A DNA stretch of 64,000 bases from contig JAFEAJ010000010.1 of NCBI GenBank assembly GCA_018266455.1, positions 1 to 64,000 on the forward strand. Reading direction: 5' to 3'. The notes beneath the pieces were generated by a model, which was given only the letters and a program-made list of their open reading frames with translations, did not search any database and had not been told where the DNA came from. A program made the position numbers and the translations under genes. The stretch comes from Bacteroidota bacterium (GTDB lineage: Bacteria; Bacteroidota; Bacteroidia; Chitinophagales; Chitinophagaceae). Position 1 is the first letter of the stretch, and each line of letters opens with the position of its first letter. Positions 28,501 to 37,766 of this stretch are shown here, piece by piece.

Positions 28501-29685
28501 TCAAAAGTGATACACTGCCGCCAACAAGCCGGTAAATGTTGACTTTGTTGATGTGTTGTCTGATCTATAGAAAAAGTTTTTTGAAGCATCATCAAGCCTC
28601 AGCTCAGGAATGATGGTTAGATTGCTTCCTGCATGGAATAGGCCCGATAGAGTGAGGTCAAATACATCCAGCCCTGAACCTATTCCTTCAACATCTGCAA
28701 TTTTTATGTTGTGCTTGTCAGAAAAATATTCCCCCCTGAGCGTAAGCCCAAAAGTTGATGAAGGATCAAAATTCAGGTATGCTGCTACGCCCCACCAACT
28801 CCCGCTTTCATCTGCTGCATTTTTAACTGATTGAATTGTTGCGTTCAGCCCAATGCCCAACTTGCTGCTCATGCTTTCGTTAATAACCAGGTCGAACTGA
28901 TTAAGATGTTTGTACAAATAGCTTGAATGTGTAGCGACACTATCTCCAACCCCACCATATCCCTGATAATTCAGGAAGGCTTTTAGTTTTCCATCTTTGG
29001 TACCTGCACTGAATTGGGCAATGAGCACTTTTGTCGATGAAGAGGTTGTTGAAAAATCGCTGGGGTTAGCAACGCCAATCATGAAAGCTGTGGTTGGGCT
29101 AAGCGTGATATCAGCTTTTAGCCCTGTGTGAAAGAACGGGCCATTAGAAAACATATAATCCATACTGTAATTCCTGTTTGCGTAAGCGTCAAGAAATTCA
29201 TAGCCAATATGGGTGGCCCATTTTCCCATAGTGAGCTTTAAAGCGGAAGTAGCCTGGTAGCTTACGTACATTTGTTTTACTGCAAACAGGGTGGGGTGCG
29301 ACCAGTCATTATATGAGAAATCTTCAGCCCTTCTGCCAAAGCCCAGGTCAACAGTTGCGCTTACTTTTCCAAAACTGTGGTCGCCTCTTAGCGAAGCCAT
29401 CCCCAATTCAAATGAGCTTTGAGAATTAGTAAAGCTCGTATAATTGTTGCCATAGATTTTCGAACCGAAAGTGTTATTGAAAGGTTTTGGGTCAGAAAAA
29501 TTAAACCTGTAATAGCCGTCAACAGAACCCGTGATTGTTAGCGGCGGAGGTATTTTTGCTGGTGAATCCGCTGCTGGTAGCTTCATAACTGAATTACTTA
29601 TTATTTGATCAGTAGAAGCTGTTTGTGCGATTGCACTGTTTAATATTGCCATTGTCGTAAATGACAGGAGCGTTTTTTTTAGCAT
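28501..29685 (-). CDS. Outer-membrane beta-barrel porin (BBP2/OmpL-like family)
   Basis: A 394-residue protein with a signal peptide (MLKKTLLSFTTMAILNSAIA). The mature part is a beta-barrel with alternating aromatic strands, beginning ITGSVDGYYRFNFSDPKPFNN and ending in the barrel-type C-terminus LLAAVYHF. Pieces such as GFGRRAEDFSYND and LDAYANRNYSMDYMFSNGPFFHTG match my memory of the beta-barrel porin-2 family. It follows gltD on the same strand, but a terminator and a 347-bp AT-rich gap lie between, so it has its own promoter. In Bacteroidota such porins are often near ammonium transport and nitrogen genes; a role in nitrogen solute uptake is only inferred. Confidence 0.8.
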   Translation of the reverse strand: MLKKTLLSFTTMAILNSAIAQTASTDQIISNSVMKLPAADSPAKIPPPLTITGSVDGYYRFNFSDPKPFNNTFGSKIYGNNYTSFTNSQSSFELGMASLRGDHSFGKVSATVDLGFGRRAEDFSYNDWSHPTLFAVKQMYVSYQATSALKLTMGKWATHIGYEFLDAYANRNYSMDYMFSNGPFFHTGLKADITLSPTTAFMIGVANPSDFSTTSSSTKVLIAQFSAGTKDGKLKAFLNYQGYGGVGDSVATHSSYLYKHLNQFDLVINESMSSKLGIGLNATIQSVKNAADESGSWWGVAAYLNFDPSSTFGLTLRGEYFSDKHNIKIADVEGIGSGLDVFDLTLSGLFHAGSNLTIIPELRLDDASKNFFYRSDNTSTKSTFTGLLAAVYHF

Positions 29686-29982
29686 TGCGGTTTTTATTTA
29701 ATTAAAAAAAAATGTTATGTAAGTAATATACTTTTATAACTCTCTTAATACCCTTATTATTTAGTTTTTTATTTATTAATCAATACTTGCATGATGTTTA
29801 TATAATAAGCGGAAGTAAATAATAATAAATATTAAATATATATATGTTTTTTATTTACACTAAAATAATCATTTTTTGCATCTATCATACAAAAATATTA
29901 ATATTATTATTTTTATATATAATTAATTATGTACTTTTTTTACCTAGCATTCATTCAGCCATCGGTATTAATTAAATAAAGC
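29686..29982. other. Very AT-rich regulatory gap upstream of the porin gene
   Basis: Almost 300 bases, extremely AT-rich, with long runs such as ATTAAATATATATATG and no open frame. It presumably holds the porin promoter on the minus strand. I found no TAnnTTTG box and no sigma-54-like GG-N10-GC element that I would trust. Confidence 0.5.
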
Positions 29983-30009
29983 AAAAAGCCATCCTGAACT
30001 GGATGGCTT
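29983..30009 (-). terminator. Intrinsic terminator after gltD (minus strand)
   Basis: AAGCCATCC and GGATGGCTT form a 9-bp stem around six bases. On the minus strand it is followed by a T5 run (A5 at 29983-29987 on the plus strand). Confidence 0.88.
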
Positions 30010-30032
30010 CAAAAAATAAGTGAAATTTTATA

Positions 30033-31505
30033 TCAGGAAATTTCAATCAGGCTCTCGTCTCTTGCTTCCAGGCGCGAATATGAAACAAGGTATTCATCTA
30101 CTTTCCTGGCGCATTCCCTCCCTTCGCTGATTGCCCAAACAACCAGTGATTGCCCACGGCGCATATCACCTGCTGTAAATATTTTTGAAATGTTTGTTTG
30201 ATAGTCTTTCTCTGTGGCTCTGACATTACCCCTGTTGTCAAGCTCAATTTCTAATTCATTGATAAATCCTTCATGTTGTGGATGGACAAATCCCATCGCT
30301 AACAAAGCGAGTTCGCAAGGAATTTCCTGCTCGCTACCGGGAACCTCTGCAAATTGCCCAGGTTTCCCATCTTCAGTAAATTTCCATTCTAGTCTCACAG
30401 TTTTCAATGCCTTCAGGTTCCCATTTCCATCTCCAATAAATTCTTTGGTAGCAACTGCCCAATCTCTATCGCATCCTTCTTCGTGTGAAGAAGAAGTTTT
30501 AAGGATCATTGGGTATGTAGGCCATGGCATGTGGGCTGTTCTTGCTTCGGGTGGTTTTGGCAATAATTCAAATTGTGTGATGGATGCTGCTTTATGCCTG
30601 TTCGAAGTACCTACGCAATCGCTTCCCGTGTCGCCACCACCAATTACCACTACGTTTTTTCCTGTAGCGAAAATATCTTCTTCATTCACTTTTTTATTGC
30701 TCACCCTTTTGTTCTGCTGTTTCAAAAACTCCATAGCGAAATGGACGCCTTTCAAATTTCTTCCTGGGATGTTCAAATCCCGGGGAATAGTTGAGCCACC
30801 TGCCAAAACAATTCCATGAAATTCCCTCAGCAAGTCATTGATGCCGATATTCACTCCAACGTTTGCATTACATTTGAAAATTACGCCTTCTTCTTCCATC
30901 AGTTTAATCCTTCTGTCAATTACCCACTTTTCCAATTTAAAGTCTGGAATGCCATAGCGTAGCAAACCGCCTGGTGCATCATCTCTTTCAAAAACAGTCA
31001 CCGTGTGACCTGCATAATTTAATTGCGCTGCTGCGGCCATGCCCGCAGGGCCCGATCCAACAACGGCCACTTTTTTTCCAGTTCTGATGTTTGGTTTTTT
31101 TGCTTTTACATAACCTTTTTCAAAAGCTATTTCGATAATGTGTTTCTCGATTTCTTCAATAGTGACGGCCGGTTGATTGATGGCGAGCACACAACTGCTT
31201 TCGCAAGGTGCCGGGCAAATTCTTCCTGTGAACTCCGGGAAATTATTAGTGGATGATAATATTTCATAAGCTTCCAGCCATTGCTTGCGATACACTGCAT
31301 CGTTAAATTCAGGGATCACATTGCCCAGGGGACATCCGTGATGGCAAAAGGGAATGCCACAGTTCATGCAGCGAGCTGCCTGTTGGTTCAATTTTTCAGG
31401 GGCATATAGTTGCACGAACTCGTTGTAATCGTTTCTTCGCTCGCTCACAGGGCGCTTGCCCGGAAGCTCTCTTGTAAATTCTAAAAAACCTGTTGGCTTA
31501 CCCAT
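30033..31505 (-). CDS. gltD: Glutamate synthase (NADPH) small subunit
   Basis: A 490-residue flavoprotein. N-terminal cysteines (CMNCGIPFCHHGCPLGN and CPAPCESSC) bind two [4Fe-4S] clusters. An FAD motif (VAVVGSGPAGMAAAAQL, about residue 148) and an NADPH motif (VVVIGGGDTGSDCVG, about residue 285) follow. It passes electrons from NADPH to the large subunit. Normal length. It starts 90 bases after gltB and ends in a terminator. Confidence 0.96.
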   Translation of the reverse strand: MGKPTGFLEFTRELPGKRPVSERRNDYNEFVQLYAPEKLNQQAARCMNCGIPFCHHGCPLGNVIPEFNDAVYRKQWLEAYEILSSTNNFPEFTGRICPAPCESSCVLAINQPAVTIEEIEKHIIEIAFEKGYVKAKKPNIRTGKKVAVVGSGPAGMAAAAQLNYAGHTVTVFERDDAPGGLLRYGIPDFKLEKWVIDRRIKLMEEEGVIFKCNANVGVNIGINDLLREFHGIVLAGGSTIPRDLNIPGRNLKGVHFAMEFLKQQNKRVSNKKVNEEDIFATGKNVVVIGGGDTGSDCVGTSNRHKAASITQFELLPKPPEARTAHMPWPTYPMILKTSSSHEEGCDRDWAVATKEFIGDGNGNLKALKTVRLEWKFTEDGKPGQFAEVPGSEQEIPCELALLAMGFVHPQHEGFINELEIELDNRGNVRATEKDYQTNISKIFTAGDMRRGQSLVVWAISEGRECARKVDEYLVSYSRLEARDESLIEIS

Positions 31506-31595
31506 TCTTGATTTACAATTTTAGATTTGCGATGTACCATTTCTGCGGATAATACATCATTATTAATTAATTTATCAACAGAAGAATCAGTCAAA

Positions 31596-34500
31596 TCAGA
31601 TTAATCTTGGTTCAGACATTTTTTTCTGCAACAAGACTTTTTTATAATCTCTGGGGAATACTTTCACAAAATTCTTTAACTGGTTTTCGAAATCATCCAG
31701 TACAAATTTAGCAACAGAGCTTGCTGTATAAGCATAATGTTTATGAATCATGTTTTTAAGTTCATGCGCATCTTCTTCATCTACTGGATCAAGGTCTACC
31801 ATTTCTTTGTTGCATAAAGAAGCGAACTGAGCATTCACATCATATACATAAGCAATACCACCGCTCATGCCTGCGGCAAAATTTCTTCCTGTATCACCAA
31901 GAATTACTACTCTTCCGCCTGTCATGTACTCACAACCATGGTCGCCAACGCCTTCTACAACAGCTTTTGCTCCTGAGTTGCGCACACAAAAACGTTCACC
32001 TGCCTTTCCCCTTATAAATGCTTCGCCACTTGTAGCTCCATAAAAGGCCACATTGCCAATAATGATATTTTCTTCAGGTACAAAACCTGCATCAGGCGAT
32101 GGATAAATGATCAGCCTTGCGCCTGATAATCCTTTACCGAAGTAATCATTTGCATCACCTTCAAGCTCCAGCGTTACTCCTTTTGTGTTGAAGGCTGCAA
32201 AACTTTGCCCTGCAGTGCCGGTAAACTTAAAATGGATAGTGTCTTCCTGCAGGCCCTGCGATTTGAATTTCTTTGAAATCTCATTAGATAAAATGGTGCC
32301 AATAGTCCTATCTGTGTTTTTCACATCAAAGGATGCGAAAACTTTTTGTTGCTGCTCCAATGCCGGTTTAGCGGCTTCAAGCAGTTTCCAGTCGAGCACG
32401 CCAGCCAGGCCATGATCCTGTTCTTCCTGTTTATGTAATCCGGTATAGAGCGAAGTTGGTTCTTTATACAGAACAGGAGAAAGGTCTAGTTTGCTGTATT
32501 TCCAATGATCAATACCTTCTCTCATTTCAAGGCAATCCACCTGCCCTACCATTTCTTCAACGGTGCGGAAACCGAGTTCGGCCATTATTTCCCTTAACTC
32601 CTGTGTAAGGAAGCTGAACAGGTTTACCACATGGTCTGCATTTCCGGAAAATCTTTTCCTCAACTCGGGATTTTGTGTTGCCACACCAACCGGGCAGGTG
32701 TTCATATGGCATTTGCGCATCATGATACAGCCTTCGGTTACCAGTGCGGCAGTTGCCACGCCCCACTCTTCTGCGCCCAGCAATGTGGCGATTGCAATGT
32801 CGCGGCCTGTTTTTAACTGCCCATCTGTTTGCAAAACAACCCTGCTCCGCAATTTGTTTTTTACTAAAGTTTGATGTGATTCTGCCAAGCCTAATTCCCA
32901 GGGCAAGCCTGCATGTTTTATCGAACTGATTGGTGAAGCGCCTGTGCCACCATCAAATCCTGAAATGAGTATCACGTCAGATTTTGCTTTAGCAACGCCT
33001 GCAGCAATTGTCCCTACGCCTGCCTTTGAAACAAGTTTTACGCTGATTCGAGCAGAACGGTTGGCATTTTTTAAATCGAAAATCAATTGGGCCAGGTCTT
33101 CAATGGAATAAATATCGTGATGTGGCGGAGGGGATATTAACCCTACGCCTGGTGTTGCATGGCGAACTTTCCCGATCCATTCATCTACTTTATGCCCTGG
33201 CAATTGGCCTCCTTCACCAGGTTTTGCTCCCTGTGCCATTTTAATCTGGAGCTCATCAGCCATAGTAAGGTAATAGCTTGTTACGCCAAAACGCGCAGAT
33301 GCAACCTGTTTGATTGCAGAGCGCATTGAGCTTCCATCGGGCAATATCTCATAACGCATTTCATCTTCTCCGCCTTCTCCTGTATTGCTTTTGCCACCAA
33401 GGCGGTTCATGGCAATTGCAAGTGTAGAGTGCGCTTCATGCGAAATAGAGCCAAAACTCATGGCGCCAGTCGCAAACCTTTTGTAAATATGTTCTGCCGG
33501 TTCTACTTCATCGATTGAAATTGGGCTGCGGTTATGCTTAAACGTGAAAAGGCTTCTTAAGGTAACTGCTTTTTCCCCCTGTTCGTTGACCAGTTTTGAA
33601 TATTTTTTGAAGATATTATAATCATTCATTCTTGTCGAATGCTGCAACAGGTGAATGGTTTGAGGGTTGAACAAATGAAATTCGCCCTTGCGCCTCCATT
33701 GATAAATGCCACCAACAGTCAGCCTGTCAACGGGAATATCTTTTTTGCTGAAGGCATAATAATGTTTTGCCAATGTTTCTTTGGCAATCTCATCAAGCCC
33801 CATCCCTTCTATTCTTGAAGTTGCACCAGTAAAATATTTGTCCACGACCGATTTATTCAAGCCAATGATTTCAAATATTTGTGCGCCCTGATAGGATTGG
33901 AGCGTGGATATTCCCATTTTTGAGAATACTTTCAACAGCCCGTCATTTACTGCTTTAATATAATTTTTTTGAAGATGCACTGTATCCAGGTCTGTTTCCA
34001 GTTTCCCGCTCATTTTCATGTCCTGGATAGTGGATAATGCCAGGTAAGGATTGATGGCTGTTGCTCCAAAACCAATTAGGCATGCAAAATGATGAACTTC
34101 CCAAACATCGCCAGCTTCTACAATAATGCCTACCTGGCCACGGTAGCCTTTGCGGATAAGGTGGTGGTGCACTGCAGAGGTCGCAAGCAGGGAAGGAATA
34201 GGGGCGTGGTCGCTGTCAATAGCCCGGTCAGTTAATATCAGCACTTCAAACCCATCTTCTACTGCATCTACTGCATAGCGGCAAAGCCTGTCCAGCCCTT
34301 TTTGCAGCGACCCTGGCTTCCCGTCAGCACGGAAATAATTTTGTAAAGTTTTCGCCTGAAAAACCCCTGTGTCGATGCTCCTGATTTTTTCCAGTTCATG
34401 ATTGGAAAGGACTGGATGCTTTAGTGCGATGCTGTGGCATGCCAGGGAGTCTTCAATCAATAAATTCCCATTGTTGCCAGCAAAAGTTGTCAGTGACATT

Positions 34501-36110
34501 ACCAATCTTTCTCGTATTGGATCGATTGGTGGATTGGTAACCTGCGCAAACAATTGCTTGAAATAATTGCTTAGATGTTGGGGTTGGTCGCTGAGCACTG
34601 CAAGCGGGACATCGCTGCCCATTGAGCCAATGGGTTCTTTGGCATCTGCTGCCATTGGTGCAATGATCATTTCCAGGTCTTCCGTTGAATACCCGAAAGC
34701 TTTTTGGTATTTGAATATCTGCTCGTGTTCAAGGTGGGTGAACATTACGCGGGGCTCCGGCAGTTCTTCCAGCCTTATTTTATATTTATTCAGCCACTCG
34801 CTATATGGTTTTTGTGAACAGATGTTTTTTTTCAGCTCTTCATCGCTTATGATCCTTCCCTGCTCTAAGTCAACAATGAACATTTTCCCAGGCTGAAGTC
34901 TTCCTTTTTCCTTGACAAGTTTAGGGTCTACCGGAAGCGCTCCACTTTCGGAAGCCATAATTACACGGTCATCTGCGGTTACACAATACCGGGAAGGGCG
35001 AAGCCCGTTCCTGTCAAGTGTTGCTCCGATTATTTTGCCATCGGTAAACGATATAGAGGCCGGCCCATCCCAAGGTTCCATAAAAGCGGCGTGAAATTCA
35101 TAAAAGGCTTTTTTTTCTGGGCCCATCTGTTCATTGCCATCCCATGCTTCGGGGATCAGCATCATCATTACATGGGGCAGGCTCCTTCCGCATAAGGTGA
35201 GCAGTTCAATCATATTGTCGAGGCAGGCAGAATCGGATTGCCCGTCAGTTACCACAGGCAAAAGCATTTCCATTTCCTCATCGGAGAAATAGGAGGATGT
35301 GAAACCTTTTTCGTTTGTGCGCAACCAGTTCAGGTTTCCCTGAAGGGTATTGATCTCGCCATTGTGGGCAATATATCGGAAAGGCTGTGCCAGCTTCCAC
35401 GATGGGAAGGTGTTTGTTGCAAAACGAGAATGGATCAGGCCAAAGGCTGAAACAACACGTTTGTTGCTCAGGTCGGGGAAATAGCTCCGCACCTGCATGC
35501 TGGTAAGCTGTCCCTTATAAACGATGGTTTTATATGAAAGTGAAGCAAAATAAAAACCAATGGCATCTTTTTTTATGGTATCATTGATAAGATGGCTGGA
35601 ATAATTTCGGAGGACGAAAAGTTTCCGTTCAAAATCTTCGGGATTATTGATATAGTCTGGCCTGGCAATGAACACTTGTTCGATTTCCGGTTCAACTGAT
35701 AATGCAGTGGGGCCAATGCCATCAGGGTCTACGGGCACTTTGCGATAGCCCAGCACTTCGAGCCCTAATTTTTCTGCCGACCGATTGAATATATCACGGC
35801 ATTCTTCTTTCAGGCGAATGTCTCTCGGGAAGAACATCATGCCAACCCCATACTTTCCATAGGATGGCAAATGAATGCCGAGTTTCACACATTCATCAAA
35901 GAAAAATTCATGGGGCAACTGTATCATGATGCCTGCCCCATCGCCAGTGTTGTTTTCGCAACCACAAGCTCCGCGATGTTCCATATTCTCCAAAATCGTC
36001 AGTGCATCCGAAACGATCTGGTGTGATTTGTTGCTTTTGATGTTCGCCACAAAGCCAATCCCGCACGCGTCACGCTCAAACTCGGGTGAGTAAAGACTTT
36101 TGCCTGCCAT
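31596..36110 (-). CDS. gltB: Glutamate synthase (NADPH) large subunit
   Basis: A 1504-residue enzyme. Its class II glutaminase domain has the nucleophile Cys16 (ERDACGIGFVA), so a 15-residue propeptide is probably removed. A central domain follows, then the FMN synthase domain (GEGGEDEMRY, KPGEGGQLPG, SGFDGGTGASPISSIKHAG in pieces) with the [3Fe-4S] motif CHMNTCPVGVATQ. The C-terminal GXGXG beta-helix domain (GKGLSGARLIIYPS) closes it. It converts glutamine and 2-oxoglutarate to two glutamates, the amino donors for the transaminase IlvE and others nearby. Confidence 0.97.
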   Translation of the reverse strand: MAGKSLYSPEFERDACGIGFVANIKSNKSHQIVSDALTILENMEHRGACGCENNTGDGAGIMIQLPHEFFFDECVKLGIHLPSYGKYGVGMMFFPRDIRLKEECRDIFNRSAEKLGLEVLGYRKVPVDPDGIGPTALSVEPEIEQVFIARPDYINNPEDFERKLFVLRNYSSHLINDTIKKDAIGFYFASLSYKTIVYKGQLTSMQVRSYFPDLSNKRVVSAFGLIHSRFATNTFPSWKLAQPFRYIAHNGEINTLQGNLNWLRTNEKGFTSSYFSDEEMEMLLPVVTDGQSDSACLDNMIELLTLCGRSLPHVMMMLIPEAWDGNEQMGPEKKAFYEFHAAFMEPWDGPASISFTDGKIIGATLDRNGLRPSRYCVTADDRVIMASESGALPVDPKLVKEKGRLQPGKMFIVDLEQGRIISDEELKKNICSQKPYSEWLNKYKIRLEELPEPRVMFTHLEHEQIFKYQKAFGYSTEDLEMIIAPMAADAKEPIGSMGSDVPLAVLSDQPQHLSNYFKQLFAQVTNPPIDPIRERLVMSLTTFAGNNGNLLIEDSLACHSIALKHPVLSNHELEKIRSIDTGVFQAKTLQNYFRADGKPGSLQKGLDRLCRYAVDAVEDGFEVLILTDRAIDSDHAPIPSLLATSAVHHHLIRKGYRGQVGIIVEAGDVWEVHHFACLIGFGATAINPYLALSTIQDMKMSGKLETDLDTVHLQKNYIKAVNDGLLKVFSKMGISTLQSYQGAQIFEIIGLNKSVVDKYFTGATSRIEGMGLDEIAKETLAKHYYAFSKKDIPVDRLTVGGIYQWRRKGEFHLFNPQTIHLLQHSTRMNDYNIFKKYSKLVNEQGEKAVTLRSLFTFKHNRSPISIDEVEPAEHIYKRFATGAMSFGSISHEAHSTLAIAMNRLGGKSNTGEGGEDEMRYEILPDGSSMRSAIKQVASARFGVTSYYLTMADELQIKMAQGAKPGEGGQLPGHKVDEWIGKVRHATPGVGLISPPPHHDIYSIEDLAQLIFDLKNANRSARISVKLVSKAGVGTIAAGVAKAKSDVILISGFDGGTGASPISSIKHAGLPWELGLAESHQTLVKNKLRSRVVLQTDGQLKTGRDIAIATLLGAEEWGVATAALVTEGCIMMRKCHMNTCPVGVATQNPELRKRFSGNADHVVNLFSFLTQELREIMAELGFRTVEEMVGQVDCLEMREGIDHWKYSKLDLSPVLYKEPTSLYTGLHKQEEQDHGLAGVLDWKLLEAAKPALEQQQKVFASFDVKNTDRTIGTILSNEISKKFKSQGLQEDTIHFKFTGTAGQSFAAFNTKGVTLELEGDANDYFGKGLSGARLIIYPSPDAGFVPEENIIIGNVAFYGATSGEAFIRGKAGERFCVRNSGAKAVVEGVGDHGCEYMTGGRVVILGDTGRNFAAGMSGGIAYVYDVNAQFASLCNKEMVDLDPVDEEDAHELKNMIHKHYAYTASSVAKFVLDDFENQLKNFVKVFPRDYKKVLLQKKMSEPRLI

Positions 36111-36140
36111 ATTTCTGCTATTGGTTGAAGATTATCTAAA

Positions 36141-36170
36141 AAAATATAGTAAATAATGAAATTTAATCAA
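36141..36170 (-). promoter_or_regulatory. Promoter of gltBD
   Basis: On the minus strand TTG at 36170-36168, a 19-base spacer, then TATATTTT at 36148-36141 (one base off TAnnTTTG). It lies 30 bases before the gltB start. Confidence 0.6.
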
Positions 36171-36416
36171 AAAAAATGGCAAGCAAGCCAGATGAAGTTA
36201 CGGAATAATTGTGAAATACAGAGATTTATTTAACAGTAATTTTCCACAAATCTGGAAGGGTTATTAAGAATGGGTTTTTCTTTTTGGCGGGCACTATAAT
36301 TCTCGTGGGCATTCCTGTCTTCTGTGCCAGTTCGTGTGGGCATTATATTTCGTTCGGCAACGTACAGCTATTGTTTTTTTAGTTCCCAGTATTTTATATT
36401 ATTATGATCTGTCTTT
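36171..36416. other. Gap between gltB promoter and the end of ilvA
   Basis: About 245 bases without a gene. No hairpin with a clear T run is visible after ilvA, so termination of the long ilv transcript is not explained. Two copies of the short string TCGTGGGCATT / TCGTGTGGGCATTAT (about 36303 and 36332) form a small direct repeat. Confidence 0.45.
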
Positions 36417-37673
36417 TTACACTACGTAGCCAAACATATTGTCGTCCTTTTTCAGCTCTGTAAAATTGATGTTGTATTTTTTCAGGTTATCCATCAACGC
36501 CCGGTAATCCTGTTTTGATTGCAGCTCAATGCCCACGAGCGCAGGGCCTGTTTCTTTATTGTGTTTTTGGATATATTCAAACCTGGTGATGTCATCTGTT
36601 GCTCCAAGAACAAGGTTCACGAATTCTTTCAGTGCGCCAGGCCTTTGCGCGAAACGTATCAGGAAATAATGTTTCAATCCTTCAAATTGGAGCGAGCGCT
36701 CTTTGATTTCCTGCATCCTGTCGATATCGTTGTTGCTTCCACTAACTATGCAAACCACATTTTTTCCTTTTATTTCATCTGTATAGTCATCAAGCGCAGC
36801 AATGGCCAAAGCCCCGGCAGGTTCAACCACAATGGCATCTTCGTTGTATAATTTCAAGATGGTTGTGCATACTTTTCCTTCCGGAACAAGATGTAAATCA
36901 TCTAACATTTCTTTGCAAATGGCGAAAGTAATATCACCTGTTCTTTTGACAGATGCGCCATCAACAAATCTTTCTATTGTGTCCAATGTTACAGGGTGGC
37001 CATGTTTAAACGCTTCATGCATGGAAGGTGCACCTTCTGGCTCAATGCCAATGATTTTCGTTTTTGGCGAATAAGTTTTGAAATATGAACCTACTCCTGA
37101 TGCAAGGCCCCCGCCCCCAACTGGCACAAACAGATAATCGATATCTGCTTTTTGTTCAAGAATTTCAAGGCCAACTGTGGCCTGGCCTTCAATGATGCGG
37201 TAATCATCAAATGGAGGAACGAATGTCATCCCGTTTTCCACGGTAAATTTTTTTGCAGAAATTGCGCAATCATCAAATGTATCCCCAACCAATTTGATCT
37301 CGATTTTATCTTCTCCGAACATTTTGGTTTGGCTTACTTTTTGGTTGGGCGTAATAATAGGCATAAACACAACTCCTTTTACGCCCAGCTTTTTGCATGA
37401 ATATGCAAAGCCTTGTGCATGATTGCCGGCACTTGCGCAAACCAAGCCTTTCTGCAGTTGTTCGGCAGAGAGGCTGGTCATCATGTTATAGGCGCCGCGC
37501 AATTTATAAGAACGGACAACCTGTAAATCTTCTCTTTTCAGGTACACATTAGCGTTATATTTTAAAGACAGGTTCCGGTTAAATTGAAGTGCGGTTTTTA
37601 TCACAACTTTGCTTAACCGCTCACTGGCTTTTTTGTAATCGGGCTGGTAAGTCGATTTTCCTGTTACATTCAT
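36417..37673 (-). CDS. ilvA: Threonine dehydratase (biosynthetic, IlvA)
   Basis: A 418-residue PLP enzyme. The PLP lysine lies in VVRSYKLRGAYNMM, the phosphate loop is VPVGGGGLASG and the serine/threonine site is SAGNHAQGFA. A single ACT-like regulatory domain at the C-terminus (KHYFLIRFAQRPGALKEFVN) is the usual site of isoleucine feedback. It deaminates threonine to 2-oxobutanoate, the entry to isoleucine. The ATG at 37673 is chosen; the open frame to 37751 runs through a repeat-like spacer. Last gene of the ilv operon. Confidence 0.95.
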   Translation of the reverse strand: MNVTGKSTYQPDYKKASERLSKVVIKTALQFNRNLSLKYNANVYLKREDLQVVRSYKLRGAYNMMTSLSAEQLQKGLVCASAGNHAQGFAYSCKKLGVKGVVFMPIITPNQKVSQTKMFGEDKIEIKLVGDTFDDCAISAKKFTVENGMTFVPPFDDYRIIEGQATVGLEILEQKADIDYLFVPVGGGGLASGVGSYFKTYSPKTKIIGIEPEGAPSMHEAFKHGHPVTLDTIERFVDGASVKRTGDITFAICKEMLDDLHLVPEGKVCTTILKLYNEDAIVVEPAGALAIAALDDYTDEIKGKNVVCIVSGSNNDIDRMQEIKERSLQFEGLKHYFLIRFAQRPGALKEFVNLVLGATDDITRFEYIQKHNKETGPALVGIELQSKQDYRALMDNLKKYNINFTELKKDDNMFGYVV

Positions 37674-37691
37674 TTTCTTGACAATTGAATG

Positions 37692-37760
37692 AAGTATAAG
37701 GTGCATGGCGTAAGGTATATAAAGAATTGTGCTGAACCTTAAGCCTTGCACCTTTTACCT
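37692..37760. repeat. Imperfect inverted repeat between ilvC and ilvA
   Basis: Arms at 37698-37717 and 37735-37754 match at 17 of 20 positions (core AAGGTGCAtGGCgTAAGGT). Weaker pairing extends outward. The 17-base loop makes a long RNA hairpin in the ilv mRNA. It has the look of a dispersed palindromic unit; only one copy is seen here. Confidence 0.65.
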
Positions 37761-37766
37761 TATTGT

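Noticed and set aside
29700-29980. Replication origin because of extreme AT content
   Set aside because: No DnaA-box cluster and no dnaA, dnaN or similar neighbours.
30214-30819. 201-codon plus-strand open frame
   Set aside because: Antisense to gltD, whose FAD and NADPH motifs are intact.
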